DNA from: Rhodobacteraceae bacterium REDSEA-S34_B6
GTDB taxonomy: Bacteria; Pseudomonadota; Alphaproteobacteria; Rhodobacterales; Rhodobacteraceae
NCBI GenBank assembly: GCA_001627925.1
Contig: LUQC01000108.1
Coordinates: 1 to 64,000, forward strand
DNA length: 64,000 nucleotides
Direction of reading: 5' to 3'
Under the pieces are notes generated by a model that worked only from the letters and a program-made list of their open reading frames with translations, had not been told where the DNA came from and did no database searches. Each line of letters starts with the position of its first letter. Within the stretch, counting starts at the first letter, position 1. Both the position numbers and the translations under genes were made by a program. Below are positions 8,766 through 18,121 of the stretch, piece after piece.

Positions 8766-9517
8766 TAATGAATACCCCCTGATCCGAGATATGCTTCTCT
8801 TACTGCTTCGTCTTTCTCAATTGTGTCGATATCGCCCTCTGCTAGCAGTTTGCCAAGGTGCATAACGGTAATTCGTTCCGCAATATCTCTTACAAAAGCC
8901 ATATCGTGTTCTACGACAAGTATAGTATGTTTTCCTTTTAATTTTTTTATAATATCGGCTGTTTTCATGGTTTCTTGCTTTGTCATTCCTGCTGTTGGCT
9001 CATCCAGCAGAATTACCTTTGCATCTTGAGTAATTAGCATTCCCAATTCCAACCATTGCATTTGACCATGAGACAAGTCGCCGGCTGACGATTTAAGAAC
9101 ATCAGATAAATCCGTTAGCTCAATAACTTCTTCTATTTTCTGCTTCTCCTCTTGTGTGATAGAGTATTTTAGGTTTTTGAAAACAGATGGTTCACCGCTG
9201 GCCGAAACCTCCAGGTTCTGCATTACCGAAAGATCTCTGAAAATACTTGGTATTTGAAACTTCCGTCCGATACCAGCTCTCGCTATTTGATGTTCGTTTA
9301 GCCTGGTTATCTCCCGCCCAAAAAGCTTTACTTCCCCACTAGTGGAGGTGGTTTTCCCGCTTATCAGATCCATCAAAGTCGTCTTTCCAGCACCATTTGG
9401 ACCTAGTATTACCCTTAGCTCCCCCGTATCAATTGTGGTTGTAAAATTATCAACAGCTTTGAAGCCATTAAAATCTACGGTCAGGCCATCTACAGTTAAT
9501 GCATAACTCATGTTCAA
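8765..9517 (-). CDS. urtD: Urea/amide ABC transporter ATP-binding protein UrtD
   Basis: The 250-aa LivG/UrtD-type ATPase has Walker A GPNGAGKTTL, signature LSHGQMQWLELG and Walker B VILLDEPTAGM. The LSHGQ-QWLE form of the signature is typical of UrtD. It overlaps urtC by 4 nt and touches urtE, so it belongs to one transcript and forms the ATPase pair with UrtE. Confidence 0.88.
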   Translation of the reverse strand: MNMSYALTVDGLTVDFNGFKAVDNFTTTIDTGELRVILGPNGAGKTTLMDLISGKTTSTSGEVKLFGREITRLNEHQIARAGIGRKFQIPSIFRDLSVMQNLEVSASGEPSVFKNLKYSITQEEKQKIEEVIELTDLSDVLKSSAGDLSHGQMQWLELGMLITQDAKVILLDEPTAGMTKQETMKTADIIKKLKGKHTILVVEHDMAFVRDIAERITVMHLGKLLAEGDIDTIEKDEAVREAYLGSGGIH

Positions 9518-10653
9518 CCCCTCTTAGATGTAGACAGTAGGTGTTTGTCTTCTAACCAACGCGCAAAATCGCGAGCTACCCCAGCAATACCCCGTGGTAA
9601 AAGCAAAACTACAAAGATAAAAATAACGCCGATAATCAGTTTCCATGCCTCTTTAAAAATTTCAGTCTCACTTACTGACGCCTCTATAGAGTTTATTAGA
9701 ACTGCTCCGATCACAGCTCCAATAAGTGAACTCCTGCCTCCAACTGCCGCCCAAACCACCATTGAAATAGAAAATGAAATGTCTAAAAAAGTTGGAGAAG
9801 CAAACTCGGCTGCTACAACATATAGCATTCCTGCAAAGCCAGCAATTGCTGCAGATACAACGAAAAAGAAGATCTGGTAAGCAGCTACATCATAGCCCAA
9901 ATAACGTGATCGATTTGCATCGTCCCTAGTAGACTGCAGTATAAGGCCAGCGCGTGTGCTCACCAACCATCGCGCTGCAAGCATAATTAAGCAGCAAGAA
10001 ACAGCGACTAAATAGTAGGTCTCATACATGTAAGGGTCAAACTCAATTCCAAAAAGCTCTAACCATCCAAGATCAGTCAACCCGTTAAAACCATTTGTAA
10101 TTGGTTGTGCGTCGATAATTAACAGCCTAACCAACAAAACCAAAGCTAACGTTATTATCGCGACATAGACGCCTGAAACGCGAAGTCTAAAGATTGCTGA
10201 TCCAACTACGAAAGCCACAACGATAGGTAGAACAATGGCCATTATCATTCCAAAAGTTTGAGATTGAAATGGAAGCCAAAGCCATGAACCTGGTACAATA
10301 CAGCACAACTCCGTTGGTGATCCAGGTTCAGCATTCCAAACCATAAAATCCGGAACAGGTTTGTCAGAGCCTTGTTGCAAACTTGTGGTACTTTTTAATT
10401 TCAAAGACATTGCAAACATGTAAGCGCCAAGACCAAAAAAAAGCCCCTGACCAAGATTTAACACACCGGCATATCCCCAACTCAGGGCAATAGCTAAGCC
10501 TAGCAGACCAAATACCAAGAACTTTGAAATTCTGTTCAGCCAGAAGACATCGTCCGTAAGCAATGGGAGACAAAGGACCACCACAAAAAATGTAATATAG
10601 ACAGCCCAATCAAGCTTTTGACCAAGAGAACGATTTTCAACCATTGATTTCAC
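9514..10653 (-). CDS. urtC: Urea/amide ABC transporter permease UrtC
   Basis: The 379-aa inner-membrane permease is of the LivM/UrtC type, with the conserved GYAGVLNLGQGLFFGLGAY segment. A UrtC-like soluble insertion (about residues 95-135, with PDFMVW) makes it longer than LivM. About ten membrane spans are visible. It overlaps urtB and urtD by 4 nt each, indicating coupled translation. It forms the channel with UrtB. Confidence 0.88.
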   Translation of the reverse strand: MKSMVENRSLGQKLDWAVYITFFVVVLCLPLLTDDVFWLNRISKFLVFGLLGLAIALSWGYAGVLNLGQGLFFGLGAYMFAMSLKLKSTTSLQQGSDKPVPDFMVWNAEPGSPTELCCIVPGSWLWLPFQSQTFGMIMAIVLPIVVAFVVGSAIFRLRVSGVYVAIITLALVLLVRLLIIDAQPITNGFNGLTDLGWLELFGIEFDPYMYETYYLVAVSCCLIMLAARWLVSTRAGLILQSTRDDANRSRYLGYDVAAYQIFFFVVSAAIAGFAGMLYVVAAEFASPTFLDISFSISMVVWAAVGGRSSLIGAVIGAVLINSIEASVSETEIFKEAWKLIIGVIFIFVVLLLPRGIAGVARDFARWLEDKHLLSTSKRG

Positions 10654-11543
10654 CTTGATTTGAACCCAAACAACCCATTAGGCCTTAAAAGAATGAGGAA
10701 AATAACGACCCCAAACACAATTGCTCGTGCAACGATATCATTTGTAAGTATGGCAAATACACCATTAATCTGCCCCAGCACAGCAGCAGACAACAGCGTT
10801 CCAAACAGACTACCTACCCCGCCAACGACCACTACCAAAAAGCCATCAACAACAACAGACTCGCCCATATCAGGGATAACGGCCTTAAACCCTGCTAAAA
10901 GTACGCCCGCTACTCCTGCCAACCCTGAACCATATGCAAATGTCCATGCTGATATCCTATTCACATCTATCCCACACGCAGCAGCCATTTGAGGGTTTCT
11001 CATGATCGCACGAACCTGAGTACCCAGTGAAGTTCGGTACATCAAGAACCAAGTGAGAAAAGTTAGAGCTATTGTGAGCACGATTATGAAGCTTCGGTAA
11101 GGTTGCACGGTGAAGCCAAATATGTCAAAATTCTCACTCAAAAAGGCTGGTATCGGAAAACTTTGAAATCCCGGACCTAAGCCATCCACGTGAATATTGA
11201 AAAAACTGAGACCAAACTCCAATCGTATCAATTGTTGAAGCAAGATAGCGACACCCCAAGTCGCCAATAGAGTATCGATTATTCGTCCATATAATCGCCG
11301 GATTATCACCCTTTCTACTGCTAATCCCACTCCCGCAGAGACTAAAAACGCCAGTGGTAAAGCAAGAAAGAGATTGAGATTTAAATATAAGCCTGACAAA
11401 ACTGCTGTATAGGCTCCTATCATCACCAATTCGCCATGGGCCATGTTAATTACGCCCATAGCACCATAAGTAATTGATAAACCCAACGCGATTAATAGTA
11501 ATATTGAAGATAGAGATAAGCCGATAAATAAGATATTTGACAT
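10650..11543 (-). CDS. urtB: Urea/amide ABC transporter permease UrtB
   Basis: The 297-aa LivH/UrtB-type permease has SITYGAMGVINMAHGELVMIGAY near the N-terminus and a central ATWGVAILLQQLIRLEFG. I place the start at ATG 11543; an in-frame TTG at 11570 would lie inside the hairpin after urtA. It is the short form, without the long periplasmic N-terminal domain of some UrtB proteins. It pairs with UrtC in the inner membrane. Confidence 0.86.
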   Translation of the reverse strand: MSNILFIGLSLSSILLLIALGLSITYGAMGVINMAHGELVMIGAYTAVLSGLYLNLNLFLALPLAFLVSAGVGLAVERVIIRRLYGRIIDTLLATWGVAILLQQLIRLEFGLSFFNIHVDGLGPGFQSFPIPAFLSENFDIFGFTVQPYRSFIIVLTIALTFLTWFLMYRTSLGTQVRAIMRNPQMAAACGIDVNRISAWTFAYGSGLAGVAGVLLAGFKAVIPDMGESVVVDGFLVVVVGGVGSLFGTLLSAAVLGQINGVFAILTNDIVARAIVFGVVIFLILLRPNGLFGFKSR

Positions 11544-11559
11544 TTCACGCACCGTTAAA

Positions 11560-11581
11560 GGGGCGAGCAATTGCTCGCCCC
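11560..11581 (-). promoter_or_regulatory. 22-nt perfect palindrome between urtA and urtB
   Basis: The arms GGGGCGAGCAA / TTGCTCGCCCC are exactly complementary, giving a strong hairpin that begins about 10 nt after the urtA stop and is followed on the minus strand by TTTAACGG. It is a likely partial terminator or 3'-end stabiliser that lets the binding protein be made in excess over the permeases, a common arrangement in importer operons. Confidence 0.7.
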
Positions 11582-11590
11582 ACTAAAAAG

Positions 11591-12838
11591 TTAAAGTTTT
11601 GATGTATCCAGCCCAGACTCTTTGCAATACATATCATTTGCTGTCTCACCGTAAGCAGAATAAGGAAGCGGCTGAAGAGGCTCTGAATACTCGTCCACAA
11701 TAGTCCCTTGGCCATCATCTTTATACTGGCAAATACGAGGGGTTAAATACGTGTGAAGATTGTCAGGATCGACTGTTACACGACCATTGGGAGCATCGAA
11801 TACTTGTCCTTTTATACCTTCACGTATGGCATCAGGGGTCGCTTCGCCCGCTTTCTCAACGGCTTGTTTCCACAAATACACCTGAAAATAACTTGATTCG
11901 AGAGCATGGTGCGTGGGTGCGTTGGGGTCGTTAACGAACTTTCTGTACCGCTCTACAAACGAGTTATTGGCGTCTGTGTTAATAGCCTGAAAGTAAGGAA
12001 ATGACGCATAACTGCCTACCGCAAACTCTGCCCCCATCGCAGCGACTTCAAGCTCGGATGTAACCGAGGCGCAGATCGGTAATTTATCATGGGTCATACC
12101 CTGATTTTTCCATTCTCTGTAAAATGAAATTACAGATCCTCCGACAACGTTCGACAGAACAACGTCACAACCGGAATTCTTAATTTTAGAGACCATTGCA
12201 CCCCATTCAGAGTGGCCCAGCTCCAAATACTCATCCCCGACAGTTTCACCGCCATTTTGTTCAATTAATATCTTACAAACTTTCGCCATTTCGCGCGGAT
12301 ATACATAATTTGAACCAACAATGAAAAACTTTTTCTTGTTCAGATTTTTAAATATCCATGGAATGAAGTTTGACAATTGTTGATTGGGAACAGCTCCCGT
12401 ATAAACGACGTTTTTACTACACTCATATCCTTCATAGTATGTTGGATAAAAGTACATATTATTCCGCTTTTCAAAGACAGGTAGTACCGCTTTTCGGCTC
12501 GCAGAAGTATACGACCCAAAAACAGTAGGAACTCTATCTCTGATTACCAATTTACTTGCTTTCTCGTTATAAGTTTTTGGATCAGATGCACCATCTTCCA
12601 AAATAGGCTTTATCATCATACCATTGACGCCACCTGCAGCATTGATTTCCTCAATAGCCATGAGGGTTGCATCTGACAGTGATTTTTCTATCATTGCCAA
12701 ACCGCCGGATAGGGAGAAAAGCACGCCTACTTCTAATTCGCTCGCGCCCGCAGCTGTTCCAGCATATATAGAAGGAGCTAAAAACGAAGCAGCACCTAGA
12801 GCCGAGGATTCTTTTAAAAATTGTCTTCTGTTCTTCAT
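11591..12838 (-). CDS. urtA: Urea/amide ABC transporter substrate-binding protein UrtA
   Basis: The 415-aa periplasmic binding protein of the LivJ/UrtA/AmiC class has a Tat-like leader (RRQFLKESSALGAASFLAPS) ending near residue 28. The mature part starts ELEVGVLFSLSGGLAMIE and contains the UrtA-like GSYTSASRKAVLPVFE and FYPTYYEGYECS segments. A ribosome site AAAGGA precedes the ATG. It delivers ligand to UrtBC. Urea and short amides are both possible ligands: the urease next to it favours urea and amiE in the same operon favours amides. Confidence 0.87.
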   Translation of the reverse strand: MKNRRQFLKESSALGAASFLAPSIYAGTAAGASELEVGVLFSLSGGLAMIEKSLSDATLMAIEEINAAGGVNGMMIKPILEDGASDPKTYNEKASKLVIRDRVPTVFGSYTSASRKAVLPVFEKRNNMYFYPTYYEGYECSKNVVYTGAVPNQQLSNFIPWIFKNLNKKKFFIVGSNYVYPREMAKVCKILIEQNGGETVGDEYLELGHSEWGAMVSKIKNSGCDVVLSNVVGGSVISFYREWKNQGMTHDKLPICASVTSELEVAAMGAEFAVGSYASFPYFQAINTDANNSFVERYRKFVNDPNAPTHHALESSYFQVYLWKQAVEKAGEATPDAIREGIKGQVFDAPNGRVTVDPDNLHTYLTPRICQYKDDGQGTIVDEYSEPLQPLPYSAYGETANDMYCKESGLDTSKL

Positions 12839-13895
12839 GTCTATTCCTTTCGGATTTTATTGCCAGCTGCCGTCAAATCAATCACATTAAACTATACACA
12901 TGACAGGCCGGGAGCCGATTAAAGTTGTAAGTATTTGTTGGGACCTTTACGATGGCCAGGCCTTAATTCTTCTGTTGTTATAATTGATTCTGCAATGTTT
13001 ATTATAGCCGTTACATTGCTAATCGGATGTTTTTTGATCAATTTTTACGCATTTTCTGTGGTCAGATTATAAATATTCATCACTATAAAAAATAATTTAT
13101 CACTGACAATAAAATTTTATCACTAGTAATATAACTTTTTTTGAACGCATCTAATAGTGTAGTAACAACCGTTTACGGTGGTTCAATGGTAGTTTCTGTT
13201 GGTGGCGAGACTCCTGCCTCAAATCCAGCAGCGAGGGCAATGTCTGATTTTCATAACATGGTAAAATTGGGTATGTGCATATCGACTGCTATCTTAATAC
13301 TGCTCCTAACTAATAAGGCATTAAGAATACTAAATGCTTGTCAGTTGCGCGTTTGGTAGGTTTATAAAATTTCGATAATTCGCACATTTTATATCGGATT
13401 ACGTAACGGTCTTAATCCGAACGATTGACCTAGGCACACCAATGAGTATACGCTTTCACCAAACATCTGAGCTGCAAGGTTGCGCTATTGAAGAAACTGT
13501 ATGGGAGGCTATTAACGAAGCATGACTGGGCATGGGCGGTAAGTATTTGAGCTTTAAGCTCAACGCTATGGAGGCTTCAGACGTATCTCGCGTGACCTAA
13601 ACTGAAACAGGCGGATTTGAGTCACGTAAGATGATAAAGATTTCTAGGAATTTGAATTGACGTATTGCTGTAAATGTCATCTAAATTTTCGAGGTTTGTC
13701 CGATTTTTGATGTCAGCGGCACATCTTCATGTTTGAAGGTTTGTATAATTCCTTGTGTTATTGCGCCCTTAAAACGGGCAAGGGGGAAGAGTAGATCCAA
13801 AGCAAAGACAGCTAATTGACTAATAGTACGGTCTTGCGTTTATCAGAATTCCTAACCTTATAGGGTCTTTAGAAGCAACAAATGGTTAAGATAAC
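12839..13895. other. Divergent intergenic region between urtA and urease operons
   Basis: About 1.05 kb, AT-rich near 13,060-13,140. It holds the three phased repeats at 13079-13124, an inverted repeat with 7-bp arms CGGATTA / TAATCCG at 13395-13419, and a small stem GCCC/GGGC near 13,770. Short frames at 13141-13359 and 13443-13525 lack ribosome sites or recognisable products and may be remnants. Promoters for both operons must lie here; I could not assign them with confidence. Confidence 0.5.
13079..13124. promoter_or_regulatory. Three direct repeats ATCACT with exact 20-bp period
   Basis: ATCACT occurs at 13079, 13099 and 13119, each preceded by TT or TC and followed by a similar A/T-rich stretch. 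The 20-bp spacing is about two helical turns, so a regulator could bind all three on one face of the DNA. It is placed about 240-285 bp upstream of urtA and 770 bp upstream of ureE. Confidence 0.5.
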
Positions 13896-14348
13896 ATGCA
13901 AATATTAAATTCGATACTTGGGTACGCAGCTGACGAACCTTTTGACTCAGCACTTCACGATCTGAGTCACGCTGGTAAGGTAGAATATCTCACTATATCG
14001 CCAGAAGACACCTCTAGAAGGCGTATGAAAGTAATAACCAATAAAGGAACGGAGTGTGCGATTGCACTCAACCGTGACCAGCAGCTTTCGGATGGAGCGG
14101 TGCTAAATATCAGTGCTGACCGTGCTATTGTAGTGCGTCTGGCCCAACAAAAATGGCTTTTACTTGAGGCACAAAATCATGCAGCAGCGCTTGAAGTGGG
14201 GTATTTCATAGGGAACTTACATTGGAAAGTTGAATTTGAGGGTGAAAGGCTCAAAGTAGCTTTGCAAGGCCCACTGCAAACGTATTTAGATCGCTTAGAA
14301 CTGCTCATTAAAGCTGGCAAAATAAGGACTCTAACTGAGGATGACTAA
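13896..14348 (+). CDS. ureE: Urease accessory protein UreE (nickel chaperone)
   Basis: The 150-aa protein has an N-terminal UreE beta-domain (DTSRRRMKVITNKG, LNRDQQLSDGAVL) and a C-terminal metal-binding domain in which GNLHWKVEFEG keeps the conserved histidine. The C-terminal His-rich tail found in some UreE proteins is absent. It delivers Ni(II) to apo-urease with UreG. First gene of the operon, it overlaps ureF by 8 nt. Confidence 0.9.
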   Translation: MQILNSILGYAADEPFDSALHDLSHAGKVEYLTISPEDTSRRRMKVITNKGTECAIALNRDQQLSDGAVLNISADRAIVVRLAQQKWLLLEAQNHAAALEVGYFIGNLHWKVEFEGERLKVALQGPLQTYLDRLELLIKAGKIRTLTEDD

Positions 14349-15027
14349 AGATAATAAGATTATACCGTTGATGCTTCTGCAACACAGCGACAGTGCCTTT
14401 CCAAGTGGAGCGGTCAGTTTTAGTTGGGGGCTTGAAACGCTAGTTAACCGTGGAATAGTTAATAAGGCTGATGATGTACAAGCATTTTTAAACGCGCACC
14501 TGACCGCAAGATGGGCTAGTTTAGATCGAATTATGCTAGTACATGCACACCAATCCTGGAATGATCCCGATCGAATTGCTTGGCTGGACACGCTTACAGA
14601 AGCTCAATCATTGAGTGCTGAGCAACGCCAAGGTTCGCGACAGATGGGTGCTGCAATGCTACAAATGCACTGTAAGTTGGGCACTAAAAGAGCGAAAGAA
14701 ATAAGCACTGCGATTTCAGAAGGTAAGCTTTATGGTCACGTGTCTGTTGTACAAGGAGTACTGTGGCGAGCGCTAAATTTCGATTCTTATCAGGCTCAGT
14801 CTATGGCGGCACATGGTCTGAGTACTGCAGTACTGAGTGCCGCTGTGCGGCTTTCGGTGATTGGCCATGAGGACGCACAGCGTATTCATTCGGTTTTGCT
14901 TCCTGCTGTTGCCGCGGCCCTGCAAAAACCAGTCTCAGAACCGGAAGAAGCCCATAGCTTCGCACCACAAATTGAAATTGCATCAATGATGCACGAGATG
15001 GACGAAATGCGTTTGTTTATGAATTGA
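14341..15027 (+). CDS. ureF: Urease accessory protein UreF
   Basis: The 228-aa all-helical protein has the UreF landmarks LLQHSDSAFPSGAVSFSWGLETLV at the N-terminus and QMGAAMLQM, GHVSVVQGVLWRALN and SMMHEMDEMRLFMN later. UreF bridges UreD and UreG and gates GTP hydrolysis during urease maturation. It overlaps ureE and is separated from the structural gene by about 20 nt with a GGAG ribosome site. Confidence 0.92.
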   Translation: MTKDNKIIPLMLLQHSDSAFPSGAVSFSWGLETLVNRGIVNKADDVQAFLNAHLTARWASLDRIMLVHAHQSWNDPDRIAWLDTLTEAQSLSAEQRQGSRQMGAAMLQMHCKLGTKRAKEISTAISEGKLYGHVSVVQGVLWRALNFDSYQAQSMAAHGLSTAVLSAAVRLSVIGHEDAQRIHSVLLPAVAAALQKPVSEPEEAHSFAPQIEIASMMHEMDEMRLFMN

Positions 15028-15046
15028 TAAAATAAAGGAGTAATAT

Positions 15047-15739
15047 ATGCTGCTAACACCTACGGAAATGGAACGGCTGACGATTTTCACCGCGGCCGAA
15101 TTATCCCGAAAGCGAAAAGCTAAAGGGCTGAAATTGAACCATCCAGAGGCTATTGCCTTTATAACGGACGAAATTCTTGAAGGAGCGCGTGAAGGGCGAT
15201 CCGTTGCTGATTTGATTTCATTTGGCTCAACGCTGCTAAGCACGGATGATGTATTGCCAGGTGTGAGCGACCTGATTTCAATGATCCAGGTTGAGGGTAC
15301 CTTCCCGGATGGTACCAAACTGGTTACTGTCCATGACCCAATCCGCCCCGGCAAGAAAAAAGTTGGTGGAGTAAGTCCTGGCGAACTTGACTGTGAAGAA
15401 GGTGAGATCGAGATTAATGCCGGTCGCCGCTCTGTTACAATTAAAGTGGTCAATACTGGAGACCGTCCAGTTCAGATTGGAAGCCATTACCACTTTTTTG
15501 AAACTAATAAAGCACTTGAATTTAATCGCGCATCTGCTTTCGGTTTGAGACTGGACATTCCCGCTGGTACCGCGGTGCGTTTTGAACCTGGCGAAGCCAA
15601 AGAAGTGGTTTTGACTGAATTCGGCGGTACTCAAGAGCTTTATGGTTTGAATAACCTAACGAATGGGCAGATCAATAGTCAAGATATTAAGGATCAGGCA
15701 ATGAACCGCGCGCGCGCGCGTGGATTCAAGGGAGCATAA
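15047..15739 (+). CDS. ureA: Urease gamma/beta fusion subunit (UreAB)
   Basis: In this 230-aa fusion, residues 1-100 are the gamma subunit ([36 protein letters not shown]) and about 106-225 the beta subunit ([57 protein letters not shown]). Fused gamma-beta subunits are known in some bacteria (e.g. Helicobacter UreA) but most proteobacteria encode them apart. It forms the (AB-C)3 enzyme with UreC. Confidence 0.92.
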   Translation: MLLTPTEMERLTIFTAAELSRKRKAKGLKLNHPEAIAFITDEILEGAREGRSVADLISFGSTLLSTDDVLPGVSDLISMIQVEGTFPDGTKLVTVHDPIRPGKKKVGGVSPGELDCEEGEIEINAGRRSVTIKVVNTGDRPVQIGSHYHFFETNKALEFNRASAFGLRLDIPAGTAVRFEPGEAKEVVLTEFGGTQELYGLNNLTNGQINSQDIKDQAMNRARARGFKGA

Positions 15740-15741
15740 TA

Positions 15742-17454
15742 ATGAGTAAGATGAAACGAAGAGATTACGCGCATATGTACGGCCCTACTAAAGGAGATGC
15801 AGTGAGGTTAGGTGATACTAACCTTTTCGCGGAAGTAGAACATGATTTTATTACCTATGGAGATGAATGCCTGCATGGCGGCGGGAAAACACTGCGCGAC
15901 GGTCTTGGTTTAACTCCGGGCTATGATAGTGCCATGGGTGCGCTGGACATGCTTTTGTGCAATGCTACTGTGATTGATCCAGTAATGGGCATTGTTAAGG
16001 GCGATATAGGGATAAAGGACGGTAAAATCGTAGGGATTGGTAAAGCCGGCAATCCAGGCACAATGGACGGAGTGCATTCTGATCTAATTTGTGGAGTGGC
16101 GACAACTGTTCGAGATGCAGAAGGTTTAATTGCAACTCCCGGTGGCATCGACGTGCACGTACATTTTGACAGTGCGCAATTGTGCGATCATGCTATTGCC
16201 GCAGGTATTACGAGCTTGATGGGGGGCTCTTTAGGCCCAATTACCGTTGGTATCGACTGTGGTGGTGCTTTCAATGTGGGTAAGATGATCCAAGCGTCAG
16301 AGGATTTTCCCGTGAATTTTGGATTTCTCGGTCGAGGAAATACCTCAAAGCCCAAGTCAATCTATGACCAAATAAAGGGTGGAGCTGTCGGGTTGAAAAT
16401 CCATGAGGACTGGGGGTCAATGCCCGCAGCAATCGATACGTGTCTGAGCGTGGCAGACGAGTTGGATTTTCAAGTTCAGATACATACAGACACCCTCAAT
16501 GAAAGCGGTTTCCTGGAGAGTACTCTTGAAGCAATCGCAAACCGGACGATCCACATGTATCATACCGAAGGTGCTGGTGGCGGTCATGCCCCAGACGTGA
16601 TCAGGGTAGCAGGCGAAATGAACTGTCTGCCATCCTCTACCAACCCAACGAATCCCTTCACTGTAAATACTTTTGATGAGCATCTCGATATGACTATGGT
16701 TTGTCACCATCTGAGCCCATCAATCCCCGAGGATGTAGCATTTGCTGAAAGCCGTATTCGGGCACAAACAATTGCGGCCGAAGACATCCTACATGATTTG
16801 GGTGCAATTTCGATGCTTGGTTCTGATAGTCAGGGAATGGGTCGAATTAATGAGGTGATAACTCGGACTTGGCAGCTAGCTTCTAAAATGAAAGATCAAC
16901 GCGGGCGGCTTTCAACTGAAAAGACGAAGAAAGGTGATAACGAGAGGATAAAGCGCTACATAGCCAAATACACTATCAATGCAGCAAAAAGTTTTGGCAT
17001 CGAAAAGCATGTGGGCTCTCTCGAAAAAGGAAAAATGGCTGACGTAGTTTTATGGAAGCCAGGTTTTTTTGGGATCAAACCTGAGATCGTAGTTAAGGGA
17101 GGCTTTATTGCCTACGGTGCGATGGGAGACTCTGCAGCGTCGCTGATGACCTGTGAGCCAGTTCAAATGCGCCCGCAATGGGGAGGGTTTGGCGAGGCTA
17201 AGAAAGCAATCTCAGCGTGTTTCGTTCATCCCTCTGCGATTGAAGATAATCTGTCGGACAAGCTTAATATTTCTAAATCTCTACTACCCGCAAGTGGCAC
17301 GCGACAACTTAAAAAGAGTGATATGTTACACAATGATCTTTGCCCAGATATCCGTGTAGACGCTCAGACTTTCGATGTATTTGTTGATGGTGATCTTGCT
17401 TGGTGTGAACCAGCAAAAAAACTGCCATTAACACAGTTGTATATGTTTCGATGA
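15742..17454 (+). CDS. ureC: Urease subunit alpha (catalytic)
   Basis: The 570-aa Ni-dependent hydrolase turns urea into ammonia and carbamate. Nickel ligands are all visible: HVH in GGIDVHVHF, the carbamylated Lys and His in [31 protein letters not shown], the flap CHHL and the Asp in [10 protein letters not shown]. The stretch between the HVH motif and the lysine ([19 protein letters not shown]) is unlike the usual PATG-TTCTPG form, so this is a divergent urease subclass. The gap to ureAB is 2 nt. Confidence 0.94.
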   Translation: MSKMKRRDYAHMYGPTKGDAVRLGDTNLFAEVEHDFITYGDECLHGGGKTLRDGLGLTPGYDSAMGALDMLLCNATVIDPVMGIVKGDIGIKDGKIVGIGKAGNPGTMDGVHSDLICGVATTVRDAEGLIATPGGIDVHVHFDSAQLCDHAIAAGITSLMGGSLGPITVGIDCGGAFNVGKMIQASEDFPVNFGFLGRGNTSKPKSIYDQIKGGAVGLKIHEDWGSMPAAIDTCLSVADELDFQVQIHTDTLNESGFLESTLEAIANRTIHMYHTEGAGGGHAPDVIRVAGEMNCLPSSTNPTNPFTVNTFDEHLDMTMVCHHLSPSIPEDVAFAESRIRAQTIAAEDILHDLGAISMLGSDSQGMGRINEVITRTWQLASKMKDQRGRLSTEKTKKGDNERIKRYIAKYTINAAKSFGIEKHVGSLEKGKMADVVLWKPGFFGIKPEIVVKGGFIAYGAMGDSAASLMTCEPVQMRPQWGGFGEAKKAISACFVHPSAIEDNLSDKLNISKSLLPASGTRQLKKSDMLHNDLCPDIRVDAQTFDVFVDGDLAWCEPAKKLPLTQLYMFR

Positions 17455-17464
17455 GGGCGACCAA

Positions 17465-18121
17465 ATGAACGATACAGGTCTAAGACTTCAAGCAAGCGGT
17501 GGGTTACAAAAGTCTGCAGCTCGTATAGGCATAGGTGGGCCAGTCGGATCTGGAAAGACAGCATTGATTGAGTGTTTGATCCCTGACTTGGTTTCTCGCG
17601 GTATCGAGGTGGCGGTTGTTACTAACGACCTTGTAACCAAAGAAGATGCAAAGAGATTACAGAATAGTGGTTTAATCTCCCCTGACCGCGTTCTACCCGT
17701 AGAGGCGGGAGCTTGCCCCCATACGATTATTCGTGAAGATCCATCACTAAATATCGCAGCTGCAGATAAGCTTAATTCAAGTTTTCCCGAGCTTGATGTA
17801 ATATTTATTGAAAGCGGTGGTGACAATCTTGCGTCTACCTTCTCTCTTGACCTAGTAGACTATTGGATGTTTGTAATTGATACAGGTGCAGGTGATGACA
17901 TTCCGCGCAAGAAAGGACCAGGAATCATCCGAAGCGATTTGCTAGTTGTTAACAAAATTGACATTGGACCATACGTGGGTGCGAATGTGGATTTGATTAA
18001 ACAAGAGGCTGTTGAGGTGCGAAATCATCGTCCTACTTTGCTCACAGATTGCAAACGAAAAATTGGGATTGACCTTTTAGTAGAGCAATTAATTCAAGAC
18101 GTTTTGTTTACTGATGTCTAA
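17465..18121 (+). CDS. ureG: Urease accessory protein UreG (GTPase)
   Basis: The 218-aa SIMIBI GTPase has P-loop [21 protein letters not shown], the nickel-binding Cys-Pro-His in [26 protein letters not shown] and the base-specific VVNKID. It couples GTP hydrolysis to nickel transfer into urease. The last 8 nt overlap ureD. Confidence 0.95.
   Translation: MNDTGLRLQASGGLQKSAARIGIGGPVGSGKTALIECLIPDLVSRGIEVAVVTNDLVTKEDAKRLQNSGLISPDRVLPVEAGACPHTIIREDPSLNIAAADKLNSSFPELDVIFIESGGDNLASTFSLDLVDYWMFVIDTGAGDDIPRKKGPGIIRSDLLVVNKIDIGPYVGANVDLIKQEAVEVRNHRPTLLTDCKRKIGIDLLVEQLIQDVLFTDV

Noticed and set aside
12850-13060. Sigma-54 promoter for urtA
   Set aside because: Looked for GG-N10-GC with proper context on the minus strand; no convincing match.
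13141-13359. 72-codon open frame with TTG start between the two nitrogen operons
   Set aside because: No ribosome site (preceded by T-run), product resembles nothing, and it lies directly after the phased repeats; probably chance or a worn remnant.
13443-13525. Short frame starting MSIRFHQTSELQG
   Set aside because: Only 27 codons, no ribosome site; could be gene decay but cannot be supported.
16417-16710. 97-codon minus-strand frame
   Set aside because: Antisense shadow of ureC.
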